Assembly (NCBI RefSeq): GCF_011193355.1 | Contig: NZ_CP049780.1 | Span: 5,662,445 to 5,726,444, forward strand | DNA: 64,000 nucleotides | Direction: 5' to 3' | Source of the DNA: Streptomyces sp. JB150 | Lineage (GTDB): Bacteria > Actinomycetota > Actinomycetes > Streptomycetales > Streptomycetaceae | Shown: positions 37,292 to 46,550 of the stretch, piece after piece | Layout: every line of letters begins with the position of its first letter | Position numbering within the stretch: position 1 is the first letter of the stretch | Position numbers and translations under genes: made by a program | Notes under the pieces: generated by a model | The model's input: the letters and a program-made list of their open reading frames with translations, nothing else | What the model was told of the DNA's origin: nothing | Databases searched by the model: none

Positions 37292-39397
37292 GTGATCCAG
37301 GCCTTCGGACTGACCAGCAACCCCCGCAAGGACCTTCCGCCCGTCGTCGACGACGTCTCCTTCGACGCGCGCGCGGGACACGTCACCGCCCTGCTCGGCG
37401 CCGCCGGCACGGGCAAGACGACGGTGCTCAGGCTCATGCTCGAACTCCAACAGGGCCGTGGCCTCACGCACTTCCGCGGGCGCCCACTGCACCGCATCGC
37501 CCACCCGTCGCGCGAAGTGGGCGTACTCCTGGGCGACGTGCCCGGCCACCCGAAACGCACCGTCCGCGGGCACCTGCGCATGCTGTGCGCCGCTGCCGGA
37601 GTTCCCGTCCGGCGGGCGGACGAAGTCCTCGAAGCCGTCGGTCTCGTCAGCCTGCGCGACGAACGTCTCGGCACCCTCTCCCGCGGCATGGACCGCCGTC
37701 TCGGACTGGCCTGCGCCCTGCTCGCCGATCCCCACACCCTCGTCCTCGACGACCCCGCCGGCGGACTCACCGCACGGGAGAACCGCTGGCTCCACGGCAT
37801 GCTGCGTGCCCACGCCGTGCACGGCGGCACCGTCCTGTTCACCACGGCCGACCCCAAGGAGGCCGCCCGTTTCGCCGACCGGGTCGTCACCCTCGATGCC
37901 GGCAGAGTCGTCGCCGACCAGGACGTGGCCGACTTCGCCCGCACCCGGCTGCGTCCGCGCGTCGCCGTCCGCACCCCGCACGCCGCCCGCCTCGCCGCCG
38001 CCCTCACCAAGGAGGCCCGCACCGGACGGTGCTCCGTGGAAGTCGTACGCGAGGGCGGCAACCGGTTGTTCGTCTACGGCAGTACGTGCGCCGACGTGGG
38101 CGACACGGCCTTCCGGCACGGCATCCTCGTCCACCAACTCGCGGACGAGGTCGGTGACATGGGGCCAGGCGCAGTTGAACCCCCGCTGACCCCGCAACCG
38201 GCCCCGCCCGTGCCAGCCCTTGAGCCGACTCCGCCCGTGCCCGCGTCCGAGCCGGCCCCGCCCACCCCCGCGTCGTCCCCGGCCGCCCAGGAGCCGCTCA
38301 AGCACGTGCCCGAGCCGACAGTTCCCGAGCCCGAAACGATCCCGCCCGATACGGTCCCGTCCACGCCCGAGGCAGCCTCAGGCCGCCTTCCCGCACAGAC
38401 CGGCCCCGAGGACGCGGACAAAGCGGCTGAGGCGGACATCTCAGGAGACCGTGCCACGGCGGAACCCACGCCTCCGAACCCCGCACACCACGATTCGACA
38501 ACAGCCGACACGAGGACAGCCGACACGGCACTCCAGGACTCGACGCCCGCCGACACCACTCCCGCCGAACAGCCCTCGGCACCCGCCGACCACACCGCAG
38601 AGACCGAACCCCTCACGGAGTACCCCGCCCCCAGCCCCCTGCGGCCGCTCCGCTACGAGCTGCGGCGGGCCACCGGGGTCGGTGCCGGGTTCCTCACGGG
38701 GGCCGCCGTGCTGGTGGTCTCGGCGTTCACCGCTGTGGTGGCGGCCCGTGTCGGGCACACCCCGCAGGCGCGGCTGCTCGCCGCCTGGCCGCGGGAGCTG
38801 CCGCTGCCGCCCGCGGCGCTGGGGGCGGGGCTGCTGGGGGCGCTGGCGTTCGGGGACGAGTTCCGCCACCCCGCGCTGGCGGCGGACCGCGGGACCGTGC
38901 CCCGCCGGCTGGGGCTGCTGGCCGCGAAGCTGCTCGTCTCGGCGGTCACCGGGCTGGTGCTGGCGGTGCTGACCGTGGGGTGTGACGCGGAGGTGCTGTA
39001 TCTGTTCTACGGACGCGAGGTCGCGAGGGTTCCCGCGGAGTGGCTGTCGCTCGGCGTGAGTTGGGTGGGGCTGGTGATCGGCTGCGCGTGGGCCGGGGTG
39101 CTGGCGGCCGGGGTGTTCCGGTCCACCTCGGGCGGGTTCGCCGCGGTGCTCGCGGTGCCGGTGGTGGTCGTACCGGCCGTGGAGAAGGTGCTGGCGGGAC
39201 CCTCCGTGCGGAGTGCGGCGGGGTTTCCGCTGCGGTTGCGGGAGGTGCTGCTCGCGCAGTGGCCTTTCGGTGGCGAACGGTATCTGGCCGGCCTGGCCCG
39301 CGTGATCGGTCAACCCGTGGGCAGTGCGCTGGCGTTGTCGCTGGCCACCCTGGTGTGCGCGTACCTGCTGACGACCTTGCGGAGCCGGGCCAGATGA
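37292..39397 (+). CDS. ABC transporter ATPase fused to a membrane domain by a long Pro/Thr/Glu linker
   Basis: The 701-residue protein opens with an ABC ATPase domain (about 1-220): Walker A GAAGTGKTT (about 40), a signature LSRGM in place of LSGGQ, Walker B as VLDDP (Asp in place of the catalytic Glu) and TTADP where the H-loop histidine is expected. A linker of about 150 residues rich in Pro, Thr and Glu follows, then a hydrophobic domain with about six segments (about 470-700). The ATPase is thus tied to its own permease in one chain and may be degenerate for hydrolysis. GTG 37292 is chosen; TAAATT lies seven bases upstream, suggesting a leaderless message. TTG 37283 is possible. Confidence 0.8.
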   Translation: MIQAFGLTSNPRKDLPPVVDDVSFDARAGHVTALLGAAGTGKTTVLRLMLELQQGRGLTHFRGRPLHRIAHPSREVGVLLGDVPGHPKRTVRGHLRMLCAAAGVPVRRADEVLEAVGLVSLRDERLGTLSRGMDRRLGLACALLADPHTLVLDDPAGGLTARENRWLHGMLRAHAVHGGTVLFTTADPKEAARFADRVVTLDAGRVVADQDVADFARTRLRPRVAVRTPHAARLAAALTKEARTGRCSVEVVREGGNRLFVYGSTCADVGDTAFRHGILVHQLADEVGDMGPGAVEPPLTPQPAPPVPALEPTPPVPASEPAPPTPASSPAAQEPLKHVPEPTVPEPETIPPDTVPSTPEAASGRLPAQTGPEDADKAAEADISGDRATAEPTPPNPAHHDSTTADTRTADTALQDSTPADTTPAEQPSAPADHTAETEPLTEYPAPSPLRPLRYELRRATGVGAGFLTGAAVLVVSAFTAVVAARVGHTPQARLLAAWPRELPLPPAALGAGLLGALAFGDEFRHPALAADRGTVPRRLGLLAAKLLVSAVTGLVLAVLTVGCDAEVLYLFYGREVARVPAEWLSLGVSWVGLVIGCAWAGVLAAGVFRSTSGGFAAVLAVPVVVVPAVEKVLAGPSVRSAAGFPLRLREVLLAQWPFGGERYLAGLARVIGQPVGSALALSLATLVCAYLLTTLRSRAR

Positions 39398-39559
39398 CGA
39401 CTGTCCGCATGATTCCGGTCACGCTCGTGCACAACTCCCTCACAGAAAGCCCGTTTCTTTTCGGTAAGGCGTCAATTTCGGCGGGGTGAGCGATCACCCT
39501 TTCGTGTGCTTTTCACCAAAGACCTCAAGGGAGTTGAGGGCGGCGCCGACAAAGGATCC

Positions 39560-40447
39560 GTGAGTACCCTTGCGCACACCATGATGACCCCCGCCCGCTC
39601 CGCAGACTCCGGCCTCGCCGGCCCGGGCGACCTCGACCGCTACCCCTACGCAGAGTCCGCCGCCGCGGACCGCGTCGGGGCCCCCGCCTGGGAGGGCGCG
39701 GACCCCGAGCTGGGCCGGGTGGGCCGGCGCGCCGCGGGCAGCCGCGGACGCGGCCTGCACGGCCAACTCGTCCAGCAGCTCGGCCAGATGATCGTCTCCG
39801 GCGACCTGGGTGCCGACCGCCCGCTGGTCCCGGAGGAGATCGGCCAGCGGTTCGAGGTGTCCCGCACCGTCGTCCGTGAGTCACTGCGTGTCCTGGAGGC
39901 CAAAGGCCTGGTCAGTGCCCGTCCCAACGTCGGCACGCGGGTGCGGCCCGTCAGCGACTGGAACCTCCTGGACCCGGACATCATCGAGTGGCGGGCCTTC
40001 GGGCCGCAGCGGGACGACCAGCGCCGGGAGCTCAGCGAGCTGCGCTGGACGATCGAGCCGCTCGCCGCGCGGCTGGCGGCCGGGCACGGGCGCGAGGACG
40101 TCCAGCAGCGGCTGTCCGACATGGTCGAGATCATGGGCCACGCCATGGGGCAGGGCGACGCGCTCACCTTCTCCCGCGCGGACACCGAGTTCCACTCGCT
40201 GCTCATCCAGGTCGCCGGCAACCGCATGCTGGAGCACCTGTCCGGCATCGTCTCGGCGGCCCTCCAGGTGTCCGGCGGCCCCGTCACGGGCTGTGACCGG
40301 CCGAACGAGGCGAGCCTGGCCCACCACGGCCGGATCGTCGACGCCCTCGCCGCGGGGGACGGCGCGGCGGCCGAGGCGGCCATGCGTCAACTGCTCAGCG
40401 TCCATCCGGAGGTGGAGCGGGTGGTTCCCGCGCCGCGCGAGCACTGA
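39560..40447 (+). CDS. FadR-subfamily GntR transcriptional regulator
   Basis: The 295-residue protein has a 65-residue unstructured start, then the GntR winged helix (about 75-140): GLHGQLVQQLGQMIVSGDLG, EEIGQRFEVSRTVVRESLRVLEAKGLV and RPNVGTRVRP. A FadR-type effector domain (FCD, helical) follows, with WTIEPLAARLAAG and FHSLLIQVAGN. Members control sugar-acid or fatty-acid genes; none is adjacent. The GTG at 39560 is chosen over a CTG/TTG-type extension upstream; AAAGGA precedes it closely. It lies about 160 bases after the ABC gene and about 400 bases before hrdB, with a strong terminator after it. Confidence 0.85.
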   Translation: MSTLAHTMMTPARSADSGLAGPGDLDRYPYAESAAADRVGAPAWEGADPELGRVGRRAAGSRGRGLHGQLVQQLGQMIVSGDLGADRPLVPEEIGQRFEVSRTVVRESLRVLEAKGLVSARPNVGTRVRPVSDWNLLDPDIIEWRAFGPQRDDQRRELSELRWTIEPLAARLAAGHGREDVQQRLSDMVEIMGHAMGQGDALTFSRADTEFHSLLIQVAGNRMLEHLSGIVSAALQVSGGPVTGCDRPNEASLAHHGRIVDALAAGDGAAAEAAMRQLLSVHPEVERVVPAPREH

Positions 40448-40526
40448 GCGACACCGCGGACGTCGCGGCCGGAGGGCTTTCCCCTTCCCTCTCTCCGGCG
40501 TCGCCCGGTCCGGCGAGCCGCGTGCC

Positions 40527-40567
40527 GTCGGACCCCGCAGGATCCTTGGGGATCTGCGGGGTCCGAC
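40527..40567 (+). terminator. Terminator after the FadR-type gene
   Basis: Perfect 14-base stem (40527-40540 with 40554-40567) with a 13-base loop; no U tract. Confidence 0.8.
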
Positions 40568-40667
40568 AGCGCGACGGGCGCCGATCGGACCGCGAGTGAC
40601 CTGGTCTGCCCACGTCTGACCGCTTTTGCATGCTTACGGGGTGTGACTCGGGCCACGCAGATTGGGC

Positions 40668-40694
40668 GTAACGCTCGTGGAAACAACGCGATGA
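40668..40694 (+). promoter_or_regulatory. Candidate ECF-sigma promoter of hrdB
   Basis: GTAAC (40668-40672) and CGATGA (40689-40694) are spaced by 16 bases, an ECF-type arrangement. In Streptomyces, hrdB is transcribed by the ECF sigma factor ShbA, so this is a reasonable candidate; the exact promoter is inferred. A second GGAAT (40718-40722) resembles a SigR -35 box but lacks a matching -10. Confidence 0.5.
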
Positions 40695-40857
40695 CCTAAG
40701 AGGTGACAGCCGCGGAGGGAATACGGACGCCGTTCAAGGCGCTGTGCATCTTCCCGGCCCCCGCCCGCGCCGTCGGCCCATCCCCAAGCCGGCGGTCGGC
40801 TCCTGTCCGCAGTGGACGGGGCCGGAAGTCGTTTTCCAACGTTCCGAGAGGTTGTTC

Positions 40858-42396
40858 GTGTCGGCCAGCACATCCCGTACGCTCCCGCCGGAGATCGCCG
40901 AGTCCGTCTCTGTCATGGCGCTCATTGAGCGGGGAAAGGCTGAGGGGCAGATCGCCGGCGATGACGTGCGTCGGGCCTTCGAAGCTGACCAGATTCCGGC
41001 CACTCAGTGGAAGAACGTACTGCGCAGCCTCAATCAGATCCTCGAGGAAGAGGGTGTGACGCTGATGGTCAGTGCCGCAGAACCCAAGCGCACCCGAAAG
41101 AGCGTCGCAGCGAAGAGCCCGGCCAAGCGCACCGCCACCAAGACGGTGGCGGCGAAGACGGTGACCACCCGGAAGGCCACCGCCTCCACCGCCGCTCCGG
41201 CCGCGCCCGCCGACCCCGCCGTCGGTCCCGCCGAGGAAGCCGCGCCCGCCAAGAAGGCAGCTGCCAAGAAGACGACCGCCAAGAAGGCGGCCGCGAAGAA
41301 GACCACCGCCAAGAAGACGGCGGCCAAGAAGACCACCGCCAAGAAGGACGACGTCGAGCTGCTCGACGAGGAAGTCCTCGAGGACACCAAGGTCGCCGAC
41401 GAGCCCGAAGGCGCCGAGAGCGCCGGTTTCGTGCTCTCCGACGAGGACGAGGACGACGCCCCCGCGCAGCAGGTCGCCGCGGCCGGCGCCACCGCCGACC
41501 CCGTCAAGGACTACCTCAAGCAGATCGGCAAGGTCCCCCTGCTCAACGCCGAGCAGGAGGTCGAGCTGGCCAAGCGCATCGAGGCGGGCCTGTTCGCCGA
41601 GGACAAGCTGGCCAACGCCGACAAGCTCGCCCCGAAGCTCAAGCGCGAGCTGGAGATCATCGCCGAGGACGGCCGCCGCGCCAAGAACCACCTGCTGGAG
41701 GCCAACCTCCGCCTCGTGGTCTCCCTGGCCAAGCGCTACACCGGCCGCGGCATGCTCTTCCTGGACCTCATCCAGGAGGGCAACCTCGGTCTGATCCGCG
41801 CGGTCGAGAAGTTCGACTACACCAAGGGCTACAAGTTCTCCACGTACGCCACCTGGTGGATCCGTCAGGCGATCACCCGCGCGATGGCCGACCAGGCCCG
41901 CACCATCCGTATCCCGGTGCACATGGTCGAGGTCATCAACAAGCTCGCGCGCGTGCAGCGCCAGATGCTCCAGGACCTGGGCCGTGAGCCCACCCCGGAG
42001 GAGCTGGCCAAGGAGCTCGACATGACCCCGGAGAAGGTCATCGAGGTCCAGAAGTACGGTCGCGAGCCGATCTCCCTGCACACCCCGCTCGGCGAGGACG
42101 GCGACAGCGAGTTCGGTGACCTCATCGAGGACTCCGAGGCCGTCGTCCCGGCCGACGCGGTCAGCTTCACGCTCCTCCAGGAGCAGCTGCACTCCGTGCT
42201 CGACACCCTCTCCGAGCGCGAGGCGGGCGTCGTCTCCATGCGTTTCGGTCTCACCGACGGTCAGCCGAAGACCCTCGACGAGATCGGCAAGGTGTACGGC
42301 GTGACGCGCGAGCGCATCCGCCAGATCGAGTCCAAGACCATGTCGAAGCTGCGCCACCCGTCGCGTTCGCAGGTGCTGCGCGACTACCTCGACTAG
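40858..42396 (+). CDS. hrdB: Principal RNA polymerase sigma factor HrdB
   Basis: The essential vegetative sigma factor. The 512-residue protein starts at GTG with GAGAGG upstream ([12 protein letters not shown]). After region 1.1 (about 1-75), a Lys/Ala/Thr-rich stretch (KKTTAKK repeats, about 125-165) and an acidic stretch (EDEDDA, about 200) form the spacer typical of Streptomyces HrdB. Regions 1.2 to 4.2 are complete: [16 protein letters not shown], region 2 with [21 protein letters not shown] (2.3/2.4), region 3 [13 protein letters not shown], and region 4.2 ending [22 protein letters not shown]. It is followed by a terminator and a divergent-looking secreted protease gene in the same direction. 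Confidence 0.97.
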   Translation: MSASTSRTLPPEIAESVSVMALIERGKAEGQIAGDDVRRAFEADQIPATQWKNVLRSLNQILEEEGVTLMVSAAEPKRTRKSVAAKSPAKRTATKTVAAKTVTTRKATASTAAPAAPADPAVGPAEEAAPAKKAAAKKTTAKKAAAKKTTAKKTAAKKTTAKKDDVELLDEEVLEDTKVADEPEGAESAGFVLSDEDEDDAPAQQVAAAGATADPVKDYLKQIGKVPLLNAEQEVELAKRIEAGLFAEDKLANADKLAPKLKRELEIIAEDGRRAKNHLLEANLRLVVSLAKRYTGRGMLFLDLIQEGNLGLIRAVEKFDYTKGYKFSTYATWWIRQAITRAMADQARTIRIPVHMVEVINKLARVQRQMLQDLGREPTPEELAKELDMTPEKVIEVQKYGREPISLHTPLGEDGDSEFGDLIEDSEAVVPADAVSFTLLQEQLHSVLDTLSEREAGVVSMRFGLTDGQPKTLDEIGKVYGVTRERIRQIESKTMSKLRHPSRSQVLRDYLD

Positions 42397-42416
42397 GTCG
42401 CGGCCGTACGACAGAG

Positions 42417-42451
42417 AAGGCCCGGTCACCGCGTCAGCGGGGCCGGGCCTT
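42417..42451 (+). terminator. hrdB terminator
   Basis: AAGGCCCGG pairs with CCGGGCCTT around a 17-base loop; T-rich end TTCGTT. Lies 20 bases after the hrdB stop. Confidence 0.75.
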
Positions 42452-42528
42452 CGTTGCGCGCGGGTGCGGGCCGCGCCGCTCTGGATCACTCTGGGTGTCC
42501 CACAAACGTCACAGAGTGAGGAGTTCGT

Positions 42529-43386
42529 ATGCGTCGCCTCCTTGTCCGGGCGCTGGCCCGACCGTTGGCCCTGGTGGCAGCCGCTGCCGCGATACCGCTG
42601 GCACCGCTCGCCTACGCCGCGCCCGCGGCGGCGGACGGCATAGTCGTGGGCGGCTTCCCGGTCGACGTCTCCCAGGCCCCGTGGACGGTGGCGCTCTCCA
42701 GCCGTGACCAGTTCGGGCGTACGCGATCCGGGCAGTTCTGCGGCGGAGTGGCGATCGCCCCGACCGCCGTGCTCACGGCCGCCCACTGCCTCGACAGAGA
42801 CGTCCTCGGGGCGCCGCCCGACCAGGTGCGCGACCTGAAGGTCATCGCCGGCCGCACGGACCTGCGCACCGACCAGGGGCAGGAGATCGCGGTGCGCGAG
42901 AGCTGGGTGAACCCGTACTACGACGACGCGACCAACGCGGGGGACTTCGCGGTGCTCACCCTCGCCGAGCCGCTGCCGCAGAACGCGATCATCGCGATGG
43001 CCGGCACCGGGGACCCGGCGTACACCGCGGGCACGGGCGCCCTGGTCTACGGCTGGGGCGATGTCTCGGGGGCCGGGGACTACGCGGACGCGCTGCGTGC
43101 CGCGCGGGTGCAGGTGCTGCCCGACGCCCTGTGTGAGCGGGCGTATCCGAGCGGCGGTGACGGCGCCTACGTCGCCTCGGCCATGGTGTGCGCCGGGGAG
43201 TGGCAGGGTGGCCCGGACGCCTGCCAGGGGGACAGCGGAGGGCCGCTGGTGGCCCAGGGCCGCCTCATCGGACTGGTGTCGTGGGGGAACGGCTGCGCAC
43301 GGCCGGGCAACCCGGGCGTCTACACCCGGATCTCCGACATGCTCCGCAAGCTGGGCTGGGAGCGCCCGCGCGGTGGCGCCGCGTGA
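42529..43386 (+). CDS. Secreted trypsin-like serine protease (S1)
   Basis: The 285-residue preproprotein has an Arg-rich n-region and a hydrophobic core ([14 protein letters not shown]), with a likely signal peptidase site after AYA-AP (about 28) and a short propeptide before the mature VVGG start at 38-41. The triad is clear: His in TAAHCLD, Asp in AGDFAVLTL, Ser in [10 protein letters not shown]. Asp in DACQGDSGG, six residues before the catalytic Ser, gives trypsin-like specificity for Arg/Lys. Six cysteines allow three disulfides. ATG with GAGGAG before it. Convergent with the DUF7455 gene, separated by a hairpin. Confidence 0.92.
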   Translation: MRRLLVRALARPLALVAAAAAIPLAPLAYAAPAAADGIVVGGFPVDVSQAPWTVALSSRDQFGRTRSGQFCGGVAIAPTAVLTAAHCLDRDVLGAPPDQVRDLKVIAGRTDLRTDQGQEIAVRESWVNPYYDDATNAGDFAVLTLAEPLPQNAIIAMAGTGDPAYTAGTGALVYGWGDVSGAGDYADALRAARVQVLPDALCERAYPSGGDGAYVASAMVCAGEWQGGPDACQGDSGGPLVAQGRLIGLVSWGNGCARPGNPGVYTRISDMLRKLGWERPRGGAA

Positions 43387-43478
43387 CGGCCTCCCACGCG
43401 GGCCGCGTCACGGGGGCGCGCAGCGCCACCGACGAAGCCTGAGGCGCCGGTCCGGCCGGGGCGACGAGCGGTAGGACG

Positions 43479-43516
43479 ACGGGCGGCCGATCCTGGGTGC
43501 AGGATCGGCCGCCCGT
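43479..43516. terminator. Bidirectional terminator between the S1 protease and DUF7455
   Basis: Perfect 15-base stem ACGGGCGGCCGATCC with its complement (43479-43493, 43502-43516) and an 8-base loop, between convergent genes. Confidence 0.9.
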
Positions 43517-43559
43517 TCACCGGCCTGTGCCGGAGCTGGCTCGTCGTGTACGCGAGATG

Positions 43560-43790
43560 TCAGCGATCTTCGTCGGAGGCGTTGTTGGGAACGGACGTCA
43601 GCCGCTCCGTCTCGTCCTGTATCTCAGCGGCGATCTTCTTGAGTTCCGGCTCGAACTTGCGACCGTGGTGGGCGCAGAAGAGCAGTTCTCCGCCGCTGAG
43701 CAGCACAACGCGCAGGTATGCCTGGGCGCCGCAGCGGTCGCAGCGATCAGCGGCCGTCAGCGGGCTCGCGGGGGTCAGAACAGTAGTCAC
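43560..43790 (-). CDS. Small zinc-ribbon-like protein, DUF7455
   Basis: The 76-residue protein has a CDRCG pair (residues 17-20) and a CAHH group (about 39-42) around a beta hairpin, a short zinc-ribbon-like motif. A helical tail rich in Glu and Lys follows. The family (DUF7455) is widespread in actinobacteria; the function is unknown. Start GTG with AGAGGCGAC before it. The gene is divergent from parE, with a 440-base spacer. Confidence 0.85.
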   Translation of the reverse strand: MTTVLTPASPLTAADRCDRCGAQAYLRVVLLSGGELLFCAHHGRKFEPELKKIAAEIQDETERLTSVPNNASDEDR

Positions 43791-44115
43791 GTCGCCTCTT
43801 CTCTAGCTCGACGAGCTGTCGTACCAGGGTCAACATCCAACCAGCCCCAAAACGTTCCCGCTCGCGGCTTTTCCTCGAAAGATTTTTTCCGAGGCGGCTG
43901 GCTGCTGCCGGTTGGCGGCGAATGTGCCGTAGTGCGTGTCTGTGTGTCGTACGGTTTCGCGCTGTCGTATCGGTCTTGTCCTCCCGGCGGGGTTGCCGGT
44001 TGTTCATGAGGACGTGCCCGGAGCCTAAATGGTTCATGCCTCCGAGGGAACGTGATATGTACTTCACCCCATCGAGGGATCGAACACCCATGCGATCGTG
44101 GACTAGTCTGCGTTC
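43791..44115. other. Divergent spacer between DUF7455 and parE
   Basis: It is AT-richer than its surroundings near 43870-43900 (GAAAGATTTTTTCC flanked by a small CCTCG/CGAGG hairpin) and around 44040-44100. A TAGTCT hexamer at 44104-44109 is a likely -10 box. No tRNA or conserved small gene is seen. Confidence 0.5.
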
Positions 44116-44235
44116 ATGACGAGGGTGGCGTTACAACGGCTCTACCAGGCCTCGGTACCCTCTGAGCGGCAACCGAAGCCGTGGCCTTACCCCGATGGGC
44201 CCCATCTGAAATTCAGCGAGGAGCGAACCGCGTGA
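44116..44235 (+). CDS. Possible leader peptide ORF overlapping parE, with a TTA codon
   Basis: A 39-codon frame starts at ATG, 6 bases after a TAGTCT box, and ends in TGA that overlaps the GTG of parE (GTGA). Its sixth codon is TTA. Third-position GC is about 73 per cent, lower than in neighbouring genes, so coding status is uncertain. If translated, it would couple to parE. Treat as a candidate only. Confidence 0.3.
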   Translation: MTRVALQRLYQASVPSERQPKPWPYPDGPHLKFSEERTA

Positions 44236-46355
44236 CCGCCGAGACGTCCGTGCCGTCCACAGCGCTGCTGGCAGGAGCAGACCGGGACGGTTCCAACTAC
44301 ACCGCTCGGCACCTGCTCGTCCTGGAGGGGCTGGAGGCCGTCCGCAAGCGCCCGGGCATGTACATCGGCTCGACCGACAGCCGCGGCCTGATGCACTGCC
44401 TCTGGGAGATCATCGACAACTCCGTCGACGAGGCCCTGGGCGGCTACTGCGACCACATCGAGGTGATCCTCCACGACGACGGCTCGGTCGAGGTGCGCGA
44501 CAACGGCCGCGGCATCCCGGTCGACGTCGAGCCCAAGACCGGTCTGTCCGGTGTCGAGGTCGTGATGACCAAGCTGCACGCCGGCGGCAAGTTCGGCGGC
44601 GGCTCCTACGCGGCCTCCGGCGGTCTGCACGGCGTCGGCGCCTCCGTGGTGAACGCGCTGTCCGCGCGGCTGGACGTCGAGGTCGACCGGGCGGGCCACA
44701 CCCACGCGATCAGCTTCCGGCGCGGCGTCCCCGGCGCCTTCGCCGGAAACGGGCCGGACGCCAAGTTCGAGGCCAAGAGCGGCCTGCGCAAGGCCAAGAA
44801 GATCCCCAAGACCCGCACCGGCACCCGCGTGCGCTACTGGGCCGACCGCCAGATCTTCCTCAAGGACGCCAAGCTCGCCCTGGAGAACCTGCACCAGCGC
44901 GCCCGCCAGACCGCCTTCCTGGTGCCCGGACTGACCATCGTCGTCCGCGACGAGTACGGCCTCGGCGAGGGCGGCAGCAAGGGCGAGGAGTCGTTCCGCT
45001 TCGACGGCGGCATCAGCGAGTTCTGCGAGTTCCTCGCCTCCGACAAGCCGATCTGCGACGTACTCCGCTTCACCGGCCAGGGCACCTTCAAGGAGACCGT
45101 CCCGGTCCTCGACGAGCACGGCCAGATGACGCCCACCGAGGTCACCCGCGAGCTCGGCGTCGACGTCGCCCTGCGCTGGGGCACCGGCTACGAGACGACC
45201 GTGAAGTCGTTCGTCAACATCATCGCCACCCCCAAGGGCGGTACCCACGTCGCCGGCTTCGAGCAGGCGGTCGCCAAGACGATGAACGAGGTGCTGCGCG
45301 CCAAGAAGCTGCTGCGCGTCGCCGAGGACGACATCGTCAAGGACGACGCCCTCGAAGGGCTGACCGCGGTCGTCACCGTACGGCTCGCCGAGCCGCAGTT
45401 CGAGGGGCAGACCAAGGAGGTGCTCGGCACCTCCGCGGCCCGCCGGATCGTGAACAACGTGGTCTCCAAGGAACTGAAGGCGTTCCTGACGGCCACGAAG
45501 CGTGACGCCGCGCAGCAGGCCCGCGTGGTCATGGAAAAGGTCGTCGCCGCCGCGCGGACCCGCATCGCCGCCCGCCAGCACAAGGACGCGCAGCGCCGCA
45601 AGACGGCCCTGGAGTCCTCCTCGCTGCCCGCCAAGCTCGCCGACTGCCGCAGCGACGACGTGGACCGCAGCGAGCTGTTCATCGTCGAGGGAGACTCCGC
45701 GCTCGGCACCGCCAAGCTCGCCCGGAACAGCGAGTTCCAGGCGCTGCTGCCGATCCGCGGCAAGATCCTCAACGTCCAGAAGTCGTCCGTGACCGACATG
45801 CTCAAGAACGCCGAGTGCGGCGCGATCATCCAGGTCATAGGAGCGGGCTCGGGCCGGACCTTCGACATCGACGCGGCCCGCTACGGCAAGATCATCATGA
45901 TGACCGACGCCGACGTCGACGGCTCGCACATCCGGACGCTGCTGCTCACGCTGTTCCACCGCTACATGCGGCCCATGGTCGAGGCCGGCCGTGTGTTCGC
46001 CGCGGTCCCGCCGCTGCACCGCATCGAGCTGATCCAGCCCAAGAAGGGTCAGGACAAGTACGTCTACACGTACTCGGACCGGGAACTGCGGGACAAGCTC
46101 ATGGAGTTCCAGAGCAAGGGCATCCGCTACAAGGACTCCATCCAGCGCTACAAGGGCCTCGGCGAGATGGACGCCGACCAGCTGGCCGAGACCACCATGG
46201 ACCCGCGCCACCGCACCCTGCGCCGGATCAACCTCTCCGACCTGGACGCCGCCGAGCAGGTCTTCGACCTGCTGATGGGCAACGACGTGGCGCCCCGCAA
46301 GGAGTTCATCTCCAGCTCGGCGGCGACGCTGGACCGCTCGCGCATCGACGCGTAG
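44232..46355 (+). CDS. parE: DNA topoisomerase IV subunit B (ParE), GyrB-like
   Basis: The ATPase subunit of topoisomerase IV, which unlinks daughter chromosomes. The 707-residue protein has the GHKL ATPase domain (GMYIGSTDSRGLMH, EIIDNSVDEAL with the catalytic Glu, DNGRGIPVD, GGLHGVGASVVNALS), then the TOPRIM domain with IVEGDSALG and DADVDGSHIR for magnesium, and the C-terminal GyrB motif QRYKGLGEMDADQL. GTG start at 44232 gives the typical opening MTAETSVPS. The partner subunit ParC lies at 54-56 kb on the other strand. A second GyrB would be expected at oriC. Confidence 0.95.
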   Translation: MTAETSVPSTALLAGADRDGSNYTARHLLVLEGLEAVRKRPGMYIGSTDSRGLMHCLWEIIDNSVDEALGGYCDHIEVILHDDGSVEVRDNGRGIPVDVEPKTGLSGVEVVMTKLHAGGKFGGGSYAASGGLHGVGASVVNALSARLDVEVDRAGHTHAISFRRGVPGAFAGNGPDAKFEAKSGLRKAKKIPKTRTGTRVRYWADRQIFLKDAKLALENLHQRARQTAFLVPGLTIVVRDEYGLGEGGSKGEESFRFDGGISEFCEFLASDKPICDVLRFTGQGTFKETVPVLDEHGQMTPTEVTRELGVDVALRWGTGYETTVKSFVNIIATPKGGTHVAGFEQAVAKTMNEVLRAKKLLRVAEDDIVKDDALEGLTAVVTVRLAEPQFEGQTKEVLGTSAARRIVNNVVSKELKAFLTATKRDAAQQARVVMEKVVAAARTRIAARQHKDAQRRKTALESSSLPAKLADCRSDDVDRSELFIVEGDSALGTAKLARNSEFQALLPIRGKILNVQKSSVTDMLKNAECGAIIQVIGAGSGRTFDIDAARYGKIIMMTDADVDGSHIRTLLLTLFHRYMRPMVEAGRVFAAVPPLHRIELIQPKKGQDKYVYTYSDRELRDKLMEFQSKGIRYKDSIQRYKGLGEMDADQLAETTMDPRHRTLRRINLSDLDAAEQVFDLLMGNDVAPRKEFISSSAATLDRSRIDA

Positions 46356-46377
46356 GGCGCCAGGACGCGCAGGCGCA

Positions 46378-46415
46378 GCGCCGGGCCCGGGCGGCTGTCC
46401 GCTCGGGCCCGGCGC
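46378..46415 (+). terminator. parE terminator
   Basis: GCGCCGGGCCCG pairs with CGGGCCCGGCGC as part of a 14-base stem (46378-46391 and 46402-46415), with one mismatch and a 10-base loop. Confidence 0.8.
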
Positions 46416-46550
46416 GGTGCTGTGCGACGCGGCTCGACGCGACGCGACGCGTCCCTGCTCGGAGCGTGCATTGCCCGCGCGGTCACCTGATGGGGTGAAG
46501 GCCGTCCCGAAGAGGAACCGGGGATCCTTCCGCTCTGTCCATGCTGGGGC

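Noticed and set aside
40718..40746. SigR promoter for hrdB
   Set aside because: GGAAT is present, but no GTT lies at 18 or 19 bases, so the site is not supported.
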